33,769 bases of DNA from a virus: positions 1 to 33,769 of IMG/VR virus record IMGVR_UViG_3300037961_004603, one strand, 5' to 3'. Positions 28,301-33,769 of this stretch are shown piece after piece. The notes beneath the pieces were generated by a model. It searched no databases. It was not told where the DNA came from and was given only the letters and a program-made list of their open reading frames with translations. Position numbers and translations under genes: made by a program. Positions within the stretch are counted from its first letter, which is position 1; each line of letters opens with the position of its first letter.

Positions 28301-29712
28301 GGTCAAAAGATTGGAACATAGATTATGTTGCTGTGTATGAAAAGAACTGGGTAAAAGCATATGATAAAGATTATGTGAAAGCATATGAAGGTACATTTGA
28401 TGCAACATATACAAAAGTTTGGGAAAAGAACTATCTAAAAGATTATACTAAGGAATGGGAAAAGGCCTACGATAAAACATACGAAGGTTCTTTTGATGCA
28501 GCATATACAAAACTGTATGCAAAGAATTGGGTCAAGGCTTATGATAAAGACTATGTTAAAACATACACAAAGACATATACTAAGAACTGGGTAACCAACT
28601 ATGATAAAGATTGGTTGAAAGACTATGAGGGTTCATTTGATGCCAACTGGGTCAAAGCCTATACAAAGAACTGGGTTAAGACATACACAAAAGATTGGAA
28701 CAAAGATTACGTCAAAGCGTACACCAAGAACTGGGTTAAGAACTACGATACAGTATATGAAAAAAACTATGTAAAGACATACACTAAACAATGGGAAGTA
28801 GATTGGAACAAGGAGTACTTAAAAAACTATGAAAAGTCATACGCTGTACAATATGAAAGAATATGGACAAAGATCTGGGAAAAGAATTATACCCGTAACT
28901 ATACAGCCACATACACAAAAGATTACACCAAGGTATGGCAAAGAGACTATGAAGGCAACTACTCAGGGTTTATCAACTATACTGGTCAATTTGTTTCAAA
29001 CTACCTCAAAGACTATGTTGGAGAAGTAACAAATACATATTCTGGCTTTGTAAACTACGAAAAACTGTTTACTAAGAGCTGGGGTCGGATGTATAATAAA
29101 GAATATGTGAACGATTGGGCTACCACTCAACAGTTCCAGAAAGAGTATGATAAGGATTATACAAAAACATTTACAGGTATTTTTACAAAGACGTATTCAT
29201 CTATTCATACCTATGAAGGAACTAGAACGGTAAACTATGAGAAAACATATACAGCAGACTATACCAAATTATATGCAGCTGATATAACTTATGAAAAAGA
29301 ATATACAGCTACAAGGTCAGAGAACTTTGAAGGAGCATTTGTTAAGTCTTATTCAAATGAAACTGATTATGTTAAAGACTATGATAAAGAATACGAAGCT
29401 GTATACTCAAGTAATTTTGGAAGTATAAATTATACTAGTGTTGCAAAGTTTGAGAAAGCATGGCAAAAAGCATATGCAAAATTTTATGATGCTAACTATG
29501 CAAAGAACTATGAAGGCTATATTGACTTTACAAAAGATTACAATAAGGATTATGAAGGTACGTTTACAGGATATTTTGAAAAGAACTTTACAAAAACCTA
29601 TGCTAAATTGTACACAGTTGACTATTTGAATAATTATATAAATACATACGTAGATACAACAAACTACGTTGGCACAGCATCTACACTTAAATTATGGGTG
29701 AGGGTTGCATAA
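25354..29712 (+). CDS. Second giant tetrapeptide-repeat structural protein
   Basis: A 1452-residue protein starting six bases after the previous stop. Residues 1-230 form a distinct N-terminal domain without the repeat (opening MGKPLKIKTTGGGTWVALQ). It contains two related helical segments, DTELTHIVHQVLLEFASSTSG and NTEIKTLAARLRNRIIATGIG, each followed by a GTG/GTY turn and a strand. The rest is the same x-(K/G)-x-(Y/W/F) repeat as in its neighbour, strict at about 250-1210 and looser with NYTGQF and FVNYEKLF near the end. Module copy 5 lies at residues 868-888. It stops at LKLWVRVA and has no glycine-rich tip or LamG-like domain, so it may pair with the larger protein. AGGG at 25341-25344 is a plausible ribosome site. 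A virion appendage role is inferred. Confidence 0.8.
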   Translation: MGKPLKIKTTGGGTWVALQEIPDTELTHIVHQVLLEFASSTSGTGTLSVGTDTGDSIGSFTDTNSSASSTTTVYQNLTSVSETSMIRPVEFSTTIQETSDANLNSIIISTALSNLVSNGIGSYVLSTSNPDSDRYAAITPALTDNTYNTSTSYNLYRKTSVATSPTEVLPLKVNGTSLKQMTNTEIKTLAARLRNRIIATGIGTYKLQATAPSTGTWVDQGTILDTKIIDSDSASYSKDYAKHWVPDFTSEYVKNYDTANTWEKDYVKNYDKDYVKTYEKSWETDYVGDTGTYTKAWVTDYNKTYTKTYEKAYVKSYVQSYLKNYERAWSAAFSAEWQKDYEKDYAGNFVGQFVGSYEKAWTKTYTSAQNYEKIYTKVWNKDYNKDYIGVYEGVVSYNRTFEGDFAKDWIVSYSKAYAGFILYNKEYDQTFTANYHKDWIKGYVGIRNYLAEYARDWNKLYEKQWSGEFQKTENFDVDYEGSFDRNYSASYTKFYEGEPAFSVTYIKAYVKDFGNDYAKTFSATANYTGTSNRTYTKDYGRAWTVEFAGPGIFQNEFTKTYTTTYSKNYDKIWTKDWIKTYTTEYAAQYEKSWLQDWIKTYSKAFAKLYDKTYDKDYVKEYEKTWNKDYVTDYEKNYVKTYTTDYNKDYITDYEKTYVKAYVGVYVKNYEAAYAKDWVTDYNKDYEKNYVKTYIKDYVKGYEVDWNKVWLGIYTKDWVKAYDKIYVKDWVKGYDADYAKQWLGEYEKNYVKTYEKDYVKAYDRIWAQTYTKIYDAAYTKIWTKDWNKDYVKIYSKNWVKTYDKAYEGSFDKNYEKNYDTIYTKIWEKTYTKNWLKDYVTDYNKDYDKVYQKAYEKRYAKVWLGNYDRIYVGPVFYGGFASGSQTTNYTKIWEGSFDANYDKDWVKDYTKVWVKTYTKNWIKDYTADYVKAYDKTYEKTWLKDYTKSYVGIYNKDWNKDYVADYSKNWVKTYDANYDAVYNTDWSKDWNIDYVAVYEKNWVKAYDKDYVKAYEGTFDATYTKVWEKNYLKDYTKEWEKAYDKTYEGSFDAAYTKLYAKNWVKAYDKDYVKTYTKTYTKNWVTNYDKDWLKDYEGSFDANWVKAYTKNWVKTYTKDWNKDYVKAYTKNWVKNYDTVYEKNYVKTYTKQWEVDWNKEYLKNYEKSYAVQYERIWTKIWEKNYTRNYTATYTKDYTKVWQRDYEGNYSGFINYTGQFVSNYLKDYVGEVTNTYSGFVNYEKLFTKSWGRMYNKEYVNDWATTQQFQKEYDKDYTKTFTGIFTKTYSSIHTYEGTRTVNYEKTYTADYTKLYAADITYEKEYTATRSENFEGAFVKSYSNETDYVKDYDKEYEAVYSSNFGSINYTSVAKFEKAWQKAYAKFYDANYAKNYEGYIDFTKDYNKDYEGTFTGYFEKNFTKTYAKLYTVDYLNNYINTYVDTTNYVGTASTLKLWVRVA
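26050..29640 (+). repeat. Tetrapeptide (12-nt) repeat array 4
   Basis: The repeat array of the 1452-aa protein, strict from about 26100 to 28980 and looser afterwards. Units such as VKAY-DKDY-VKTY-TKNW alternate with EGSFDANY-type breaks. Boundaries are approximate. Confidence 0.9.
27955..28017 (+). repeat. GPVFYGGFASGSQTT module, copy 5
   Basis: The only copy in the 1452-aa protein, identical in protein to copies 1, 2 and 4 of the neighbouring gene but with its own synonymous codons (for example ACT ACA for TT, TAC for Y). Confidence 0.95.
29637..29644 (+). promoter_or_regulatory. Candidate T4-type late promoter element (TATAAATA)
   Basis: An exact TATAAATA lies at the very end of the second repeat gene, 78 bases before the ATG at 29723. 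This is a sensible place for a late promoter of the 29723-32103 genes, which would start a transcript within the last codons of the repeat gene. Chance matches in AT-rich DNA cannot be excluded. Confidence 0.35.
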
Positions 29713-29716
29713 GGAG
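29713..29716 (+). promoter_or_regulatory. Ribosome binding site of the 263-aa gene
   Basis: GGAG (in AAGGAG) with a six-base spacer to the ATG at 29723; a textbook arrangement that fixes this start. Confidence 0.7.
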
Positions 29717-29722
29717 TAAATA

Positions 29723-30514
29723 ATGAGTGATGTGATAGACATTGATCCTGGAGCACATGGCTTCAAGGTTGATGTGTCAGGTAAAGTTGCCAGTTCAGAA
29801 GCAGAGTTGGCTAACAAAAGAATCGATGCAAAGATTCCAGAATTTGATGAAGAGATTGACCACGATGTTCCTCACAACAAGGAAGATGTGGTTGATGAAG
29901 TTTACAAAGAAAGTCTCAGTAAAGATCGTTCAGACCGTTTAGGCTTAGTCAGACCTCCTGACAAGAATATGAAGACATCATGGATGCGTGATCCTGTTGA
30001 GGCAGATGACATGGAGGAGATTAAATTGGCAGAAGAAAAAGCGGTAGAGCCTGATTGGCCATTTGGTGATGGAGAACCTATCTATGCATTCTTTTCTAAT
30101 GATGCAAGAACAGTTCTTACATTCTTTCTAAGAATGCCAGATGATAGAGTTGAGAATCATACTATTGATTCAGCTCCTATGCATGAAGCAGCATGGCACC
30201 ATCTAAGAAAAATATTCACTGAAGACCAACTGAATAAGAATACTGGTCGCGAGATCAATAAGATCCATAGGATGCGTTCTAAAGAAGAAGAGGAAGAAAA
30301 GGAACGTGAATCCAAAATGAAACAAGAAGGTTTGTTTGGAGCTAAGGTTGAAGCATTTGAATTAGATGTAGTAAGCAGGTCCACAAACAGAGAATTGAAG
30401 TCAGCAATACGAAAGTCAAAATCTACAATGGAAGTTATTGCTACTGTAGGTGCTCTCATTGCTCTTGATCATATGGAGTCTAAAAAAGAAGATGTCGCAG
30501 AAGCAGCAGAATAA
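29723..30514 (+). CDS. Acidic/helical hypothetical protein
   Basis: A 263-residue protein I do not recognise. Residues 1-110 are very acidic and probably flexible (EFDEEIDHDVPHNKEDVVDE). Residues 113-170 look like a small folded domain (GDGEPIYAFFSNDARTVLTF, then HEAAWHHLRKIF). Residues 175-210 are a highly charged helix with a run of Glu (MRSKEEEEEKERES), likely coiled coil. The C-terminus includes a short hydrophobic helix (STMEVIATVGALIALDHM). It has a strong ribosome site and a candidate late promoter, so it may open a new transcript. The downstream glycosyltransferase starts inside its last 23 bases. The role is unknown. Confidence 0.75.
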   Translation: MSDVIDIDPGAHGFKVDVSGKVASSEAELANKRIDAKIPEFDEEIDHDVPHNKEDVVDEVYKESLSKDRSDRLGLVRPPDKNMKTSWMRDPVEADDMEEIKLAEEKAVEPDWPFGDGEPIYAFFSNDARTVLTFFLRMPDDRVENHTIDSAPMHEAAWHHLRKIFTEDQLNKNTGREINKIHRMRSKEEEEEKERESKMKQEGLFGAKVEAFELDVVSRSTNRELKSAIRKSKSTMEVIATVGALIALDHMESKKEDVAEAAE

Positions 30515-31379
30515 TGGTTTTCTGTACGTTGGCTCTCTAACTAAACCTTATTATGATGCTGCTGTAATGTCTGCTGAGTCCATTAAGGACTGGTGGCCAG
30601 AAGCTAAGATAATGTTGTTTACTCATGAGCCTTGGGTACAAGAAAGAAGAGACTCAAGAATCTTCGATAAGATTGTAACTAATATTCCATGTCATTGTAG
30701 AGCTAAGTTATGGGCTCTTAACCAAACAATCTTTGACAAGACATGCTATATGGATGCGGATACATATTGTGAGTCTGAAGACATAAAGTATATCTTTGAT
30801 GATTTACCTGACAACTTTGATATGGCTATGACTACAAATAGACCATACAATGCTAAAGTTGTATACTTTATGAAAGACAGAGAACTTACTCATTACAAAG
30901 AAGAAGATAAGAAACTTATCTGGGAAGGTGGCGAACCAGATGGTAAGCCTTTGTATGCTGTACACTCATGGGAAGATAATGCCAAGAATGGTGTGTATAG
31001 AATGCTATGGCATTGTGGAATGTTTATATATAATAATAAGCCACATACATTAGATATGCTAAACAATTGGTATATCAACTACAGGGAGCAAATAGAAAAT
31101 AAGAAAAACTGGCACGAAAAGTTTGAACATCCAAGGTCTCTATGGTTTTGGGACACGTATGCTTTTTGGAGAACAAATTTCTATAAGAATTATAATGTAA
31201 AGATAAGAGAGATCCATCCAAAGTGGAACTTTGTAAATGGATATCGAGATTTTGAGTTAAGTGAGAAACACAAGAAAGTTATTCACCACTATACAGTACC
31301 ATCAAGACCACAAGACGAAGGATTAATAGATGACCCCAATATATCAAATACAATCGGAAATTTTGACATACTTAGATGA
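30492..31379 (+). CDS. GT-A-type glycosyltransferase
   Basis: A 295-residue protein if started at 30492. An in-frame ATG at 30450 would add 14 residues, but these are an unlikely hydrophobic leader read entirely within the previous gene. It resembles glycogenin/GT8-like nucleotide-sugar transferases. Near the N-terminus is a Rossmann-type strand (GFLYVGSLTKPYYDAAVMSA). At 71-90, AKLWALNQTIFDKTCYMDAD carries the DxD metal/sugar-nucleotide motif (D88, D90). Then come LWHCGMFIYNNK, like the acceptor-side NxGxF segment, FWDTYAFWR, and a late HHYTVPSRP that may complete the metal site. It would transfer a sugar from a nucleotide donor in the cytosol; the acceptor (host surface glycan, phage protein or DNA) is unknown. 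It overlaps the next gene by 50 bases. Confidence 0.75.
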   Translation: MSQKQQNNGFLYVGSLTKPYYDAAVMSAESIKDWWPEAKIMLFTHEPWVQERRDSRIFDKIVTNIPCHCRAKLWALNQTIFDKTCYMDADTYCESEDIKYIFDDLPDNFDMAMTTNRPYNAKVVYFMKDRELTHYKEEDKKLIWEGGEPDGKPLYAVHSWEDNAKNGVYRMLWHCGMFIYNNKPHTLDMLNNWYINYREQIENKKNWHEKFEHPRSLWFWDTYAFWRTNFYKNYNVKIREIHPKWNFVNGYRDFELSEKHKKVIHHYTVPSRPQDEGLIDDPNISNTIGNFDILR

Positions 31380-32103
31380 ATGGCAAAAGTTCATCTGGGA
31401 TTTAGATCTACCAAATAATTTTGGCCAAGGAAAGAAGTTCAAAGCTCGTGGTGGTAAGTTCTTCAAAGAAGGTAGATCAGAGTATGCAAGTTCTGTTGAA
31501 TGTCTTAACTCTCTAAGACACGATGAGCATGATGGATATCCTCCAGACTCATATGGATATGATTTCAATCAAATAGCTACATGGATAAAGTCTGGTACTT
31601 TATCAGCAGATATAGGTAAGCCTTTAGCTGAAAAGAGTCAGTGGTTAGATGACAATCTTGGAGCCTACTTGGGGTATAGGTTCTGTGCATTGAAAATGTA
31701 TTATCCTCCACAAGGATATATCTCGTGGCATACTAACTGGAATGTACCAAGTTACAATATCTTATTTACTTACAATCCTACTGGTGATGGTTTCTGGAGA
31801 CACATCAATCCTACTGGTTCAAAATCACATAAACCTAATATAGGAGAGAATGAAGAGAACGTAGTAACTATTCCTGACAAGCCAGGATGGTCATGTAAGG
31901 TTGGATACTATGGACGTAAAGAAGAACATGATAAGATTGTTTGGCATACAGCGTATACCAATGAACCAAGAATTACATTAGGTTATGTTATATACGAAGA
32001 AAGTATTTGGAAGAATACTGTTGAAGAGATTGCTGGTAAAGAGTTAGTATGGCCTCTAGCTCCATACGAACCAGAGACTGTACAAACATCATTTACTAAA
32101 TAA
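31330..32103 (+). CDS. 2-oxoglutarate/Fe(II) oxygenase-like (double-stranded beta-helix) protein
   Basis: A 257-residue protein. Residues 1-110 are mixed helical. Residues 111-223 look like the jelly-roll core of prolyl-hydroxylase-type enzymes: YRFCALKMYYPPQGYISWH, then T-N, strands to NILFTYN, GDGFWRHIN, GWSCKVGYYG and IVWHTAYTNEPRITLGYVIY. The second metal histidine (H206) and the Arg that would bind 2-oxoglutarate (R214) are in the right order. The usual HxD is H134-T-N136, an Asn in place of the acidic ligand, so catalysis is uncertain. It overlaps the glycosyltransferase by 50 bases, with no suitable in-frame later ATG near that stop. Its 3' end overlaps the opposite-strand gene by eight bases. 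A hydroxylase role is inference. Confidence 0.65.
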   Translation: MTPIYQIQSEILTYLDEWQKFIWDLDLPNNFGQGKKFKARGGKFFKEGRSEYASSVECLNSLRHDEHDGYPPDSYGYDFNQIATWIKSGTLSADIGKPLAEKSQWLDDNLGAYLGYRFCALKMYYPPQGYISWHTNWNVPSYNILFTYNPTGDGFWRHINPTGSKSHKPNIGENEENVVTIPDKPGWSCKVGYYGRKEEHDKIVWHTAYTNEPRITLGYVIYEESIWKNTVEEIAGKELVWPLAPYEPETVQTSFTK

Positions 32104-32485
32104 ACCTTGATCCAAACTTATGATACTCTTTATGTGACTTTTTACACACATTGACAAGTACATAGTATAATATTTTTTCATGTTGAGTCTTTACAGATTC
32201 ATGAAGGTCGATGCCAGGTACTCTATAGTTTGTCATTGTATACAATAAGTACCATACATCTTTGACACCTTTGAATACAATGTTATCTAATCCATTGTAC
32301 TCTATAGCCTTCTTGTATCCTTCCCATTGGTTCTGTACATTCATTGCATCATGTAGTTCTTTAACTATAGGTTGAATCTTTTTCCATTCACTGTCTTGTT
32401 CTGCAACAAACATTTGGTTGAATAACTGCTGACTATATAACAACATAACAAAGCCATAGATCTGGCTATCGACCATCATTCTCAT
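32096..32485 (-). CDS. Hypothetical protein
   Basis: A 129-residue protein, unrecognised. It is probably all-helical, with aromatic and Met-rich helices (IYGFVMLLYSQQLFNQMF) and a charged middle (EWKKIQPIVKELHDAMN). It starts MRMMVDSQ and ends in a Lys/His-rich tail (KKSHKEYHKFGSRFI). It lies 15 bases downstream of the PiT-like permease gene on the same strand, with AAAGG in the gap as a possible ribosome site, so the two are likely cotranscribed. Its last codons overlap the convergent oxygenase-like gene by eight bases. No membrane span is convincing. Confidence 0.65.
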   Translation of the reverse strand: MRMMVDSQIYGFVMLLYSQQLFNQMFVAEQDSEWKKIQPIVKELHDAMNVQNQWEGYKKAIEYNGLDNIVFKGVKDVWYLLYTMTNYRVPGIDLHESVKTQHEKILYYVLVNVCKKSHKEYHKFGSRFI

Positions 32486-32500
32486 TTTATGTAAACCTTT

Positions 32501-33460
32501 CTAAAGTCCGTTTGGTACAATTATATAGTGTATTGCCAGAACAACACCAACCGATGCACCAAGACCAATCATCATCTTAAAGAAGTCTTTTCCTACAAGA
32601 GGAAACACCACTTTAAATTTTTCTTTGCCAGTCATAGTAGCCATGGCAAGTTCTCGACCACAAAGAAGTCCTACAAACACCCAAGTTGTTGACATTGGAA
32701 TATCATTGAGTTCCTTAAAGAAGAATAAGATTACCCAATAAACACCATCAATAATGGTTGCACTTCGTACATAACGTGTATTGTGTTTCTCGAGGACAAT
32801 GTTCTGGATCTTACCTCCACCTTCTCTAAACATCCACCATAGACCACCAACAAATACCACACTGATACACACCATAAGGTCTACTGGAATTTCTCTAGGA
32901 AGGAACACAGCAATGTTTGCCATGTCATGAGATAACCAAGTCCACCAAAGAAAACCTGTTGTAAACCATTGACCTACTCGCCAATATATTTTATGTTCTT
33001 CTTTTACAGGTTTTGCTTCATCTAAAATTTTAGTTACACCGATCCAGATAACATAAGCTGCAACAGCTGCAACAGCATATCCCATCATGGATTTCATCAA
33101 CATTTTCTCTAACACAAAAGTTGAAGCAAATGCAGATAGTACTAAAAATGAAGTTGATACTGGTACACCTATTCGAGTAAGCAATAGAAGTAGACCAGGG
33201 GCCATAGCATGATACCATTGTATCTCTTGAAACGGTATCTTATTAAGTCGGCCATACGATATATCTCCACCGTACATATACCAACCATACCATAGTGCCC
33301 ATAATAAAACAGATGATGCAGATAACCACATCACCTTCCAATTTACTCTATCGTTATTAGATGCAATCCATGTACCTAGGGTTTGCACAGAATCGTTTGC
33401 AATTACAGAATATGCAGCAAATAAAAAACCCACTGCCATCCATAGAGTTACTAGTTCCAT
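32501..33460 (-). CDS. PiT/PHO4-like inorganic phosphate permease
   Basis: A 319-residue integral membrane protein with about nine or ten hydrophobic segments. PiT transporters move phosphate with a coupling ion and contain two inverted repeats, each with an ND/DxxN signature and a P-x-S-T loop. Both pairs are visible: AND at 21-23 (AYSVIANDSVQTLGT) with VPVSTSF at 99-105, and HDMAN at 178-182 with IPMSTTW at 254-260. The protein is shorter than typical PiT proteins (about 400-500), mostly by lacking a long central loop. It would sit in the host inner membrane. The start is supported by GGAG eight bases upstream. It reads opposite to the structural operon. It is likely an auxiliary metabolic gene; substrate and activity are inferred from family motifs only. 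Confidence 0.75.
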   Translation of the reverse strand: MELVTLWMAVGFLFAAYSVIANDSVQTLGTWIASNNDRVNWKVMWLSASSVLLWALWYGWYMYGGDISYGRLNKIPFQEIQWYHAMAPGLLLLLTRIGVPVSTSFLVLSAFASTFVLEKMLMKSMMGYAVAAVAAYVIWIGVTKILDEAKPVKEEHKIYWRVGQWFTTGFLWWTWLSHDMANIAVFLPREIPVDLMVCISVVFVGGLWWMFREGGGKIQNIVLEKHNTRYVRSATIIDGVYWVILFFFKELNDIPMSTTWVFVGLLCGRELAMATMTGKEKFKVVFPLVGKDFFKMMIGLGASVGVVLAIHYIIVPNGL

Positions 33461-33468
33461 AGTAATTT

Positions 33469-33472
33469 CTCC
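33469..33472 (-). promoter_or_regulatory. Ribosome binding site of the permease gene
   Basis: On the minus strand GGAG lies eight bases before the ATG whose first base is 33460, supporting that start. Confidence 0.55.
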
Positions 33473-33526
33473 AAAATGGTTTCAAGTCACTTGTATTTAA
33501 TTGACAAATTCATAAGTTATATTATC

Positions 33527-33532
33527 ATTATA
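33527..33532 (-). promoter_or_regulatory. Possible -10 element (TATAAT) before the permease gene
   Basis: The 86-base intergenic stretch 33461-33546 contains TATAAT on the minus strand, about 66 bases before the permease start. No good -35 box is seen at 17 bases upstream (CCCAAA there), so it is only a weak candidate for an early or host-type promoter. The rest of the gap is AT-rich with no convincing terminator. Confidence 0.2.
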
Positions 33533-33546
33533 TTAAAGTTTCATTA

Positions 33547-33765
33547 TTATTTGGGTTCGTCTCTGTTTACCTTTCCTATAACCATTATACGTTTAGCTCC
33601 TAAGAACTCTCTTGACTCACCATAATATATTTTTCTTAGGTGTGCTTGTCTTGAAAGTTCATTAGCTCCATCTGCACAGTTGATGTGCAACCATTTTACA
33701 TTTTTATTATTATTACTTTGTAGTACATACAATTTATCTGGGAACTGGTTAGTTATGTACTTCAT
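33547..33765 (-). CDS. Small hypothetical protein at the window edge (possibly 5' truncated)
   Basis: A 72-residue frame with mixed alpha/beta character: FPDKLYVLQSNNNKNVKWLHINCA, a helix (ANELSRQAHLRKIYYG) and a strand (KRIMVIGKV). The ATG at 33765 is only four bases from the window end, so the ribosome site cannot be seen and the frame may continue upstream. I do not recognise a family. It is on the same strand as the permease and separated from it by 86 bases. Confidence 0.55.
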   Translation of the reverse strand: MKYITNQFPDKLYVLQSNNNKNVKWLHINCADGANELSRQAHLRKIYYGESREFLGAKRIMVIGKVNRDEPK

Positions 33766-33769
33766 ATCC

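Noticed and set aside
16079-29629. Many alternative-frame and antisense frames of 60-157 codons across the repeat genes
   Set aside because: They arise because the 12-nt period leaves other frames free of stops. Their translations are low-complexity shadows rich in Met, Ile, Lys and His or Ile, Cys and Phe, with no ribosome sites or independent domains.
16990-29640. CRISPR array or assembly-collapsed tandem repeat
   Set aside because: The periodicity is protein-level with a 12-nt degenerate unit, no spacers and abundant synonymous variation. Unique domains interrupt it, so it is neither a CRISPR array nor a simple assembly artefact.
15820-29712. One original gene split by a frameshift at 25347-25354
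   Set aside because: The first protein ends with a complete glycine-rich C-terminus, and the second begins with its own non-repeat N-terminal domain and plausible ribosome site. Two genes fit better than one broken gene.
30450-30491. Upstream in-frame start for the glycosyltransferase
   Set aside because: The additional 14 residues (MLSLLLIIWSLKKK) are read out of frame within the 263-aa gene and do not belong to the fold. The ATG at 30492 gives a natural N-terminus just before the first strand.
32130-32152. Hairpin ATGTG...CACAT with T-run as a terminator
   Set aside because: The stem is only five AT-rich pairs with the T-run in the loop instead of after the stem, and it lies inside the 129-aa coding sequence.

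Overview
The window is a late structural block of a large, AT-rich, T4-like marine myovirus. The evidence is a run of recognisable T4-type baseplate genes in T4-like order (gp25, gp6, a large protein in the gp7 slot, gp8), followed by oversized structural proteins of the kind seen in marine T4-like phages: a DUF4815-type N-terminus and a peptidase S74 chaperone domain. Codon use is strongly A/T-ending, and genes abut or overlap by a few bases (ATGA, GTGA, TAATG junctions). A phage of SAR11 or of a picocyanobacterium would fit, but the host cannot be fixed from this sequence.

Layout. 3-8061 (+) is baseplate: the tail end of an unidentified gene, a helical 432-aa protein, gp25, gp6, an 890-aa baseplate-type protein and an enlarged gp8. 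8071-15805 (+) holds a 2187-aa DUF4815-type protein, a 71-aa coiled-coil protein, a 219-aa S74-domain protein and a 97-aa fibre-like protein. 15820-29712 (+) is the striking part: two adjacent giant proteins (3175 and 1452 aa) built mostly from a tetrapeptide repeat, x-(K/G)-x-(Y/W/F), reiterated for long stretches. The first also carries a LamG-like lectin domain and a glycine-rich, receptor-recognition-like tip that appears to be split by about 1,070 residues of repeat. A 21-residue module containing GPVFYGGFASGSQTT occurs four times in the first protein and once in the second.

29723-32103 (+) holds an acidic/helical hypothetical, a GT-A-type glycosyltransferase and a double-stranded beta-helix protein resembling 2-oxoglutarate/Fe(II) oxygenases, but with HxN where HxD is expected. 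The strand then switches. 32096-33765 (-) carries a small hypothetical, a compact PiT/PHO4-like phosphate permease (a likely auxiliary metabolic gene) and another small hypothetical at the window edge.

How the parts may work together (inference): the baseplate genes build the wedge. The DUF4815, S74, 97-aa and repeat proteins are likely peripheral baseplate, fibre or adhesin components, with the giant repeat proteins as long, aromatic- and lysine-rich extended appendages. The glycosyltransferase and oxygenase-like protein may modify surface components, while the permease would serve phosphate supply during infection. No tRNA, rRNA, CRISPR array, insertion sequence or integrase was seen, and no gene-free stretch exceeds 100 bases.
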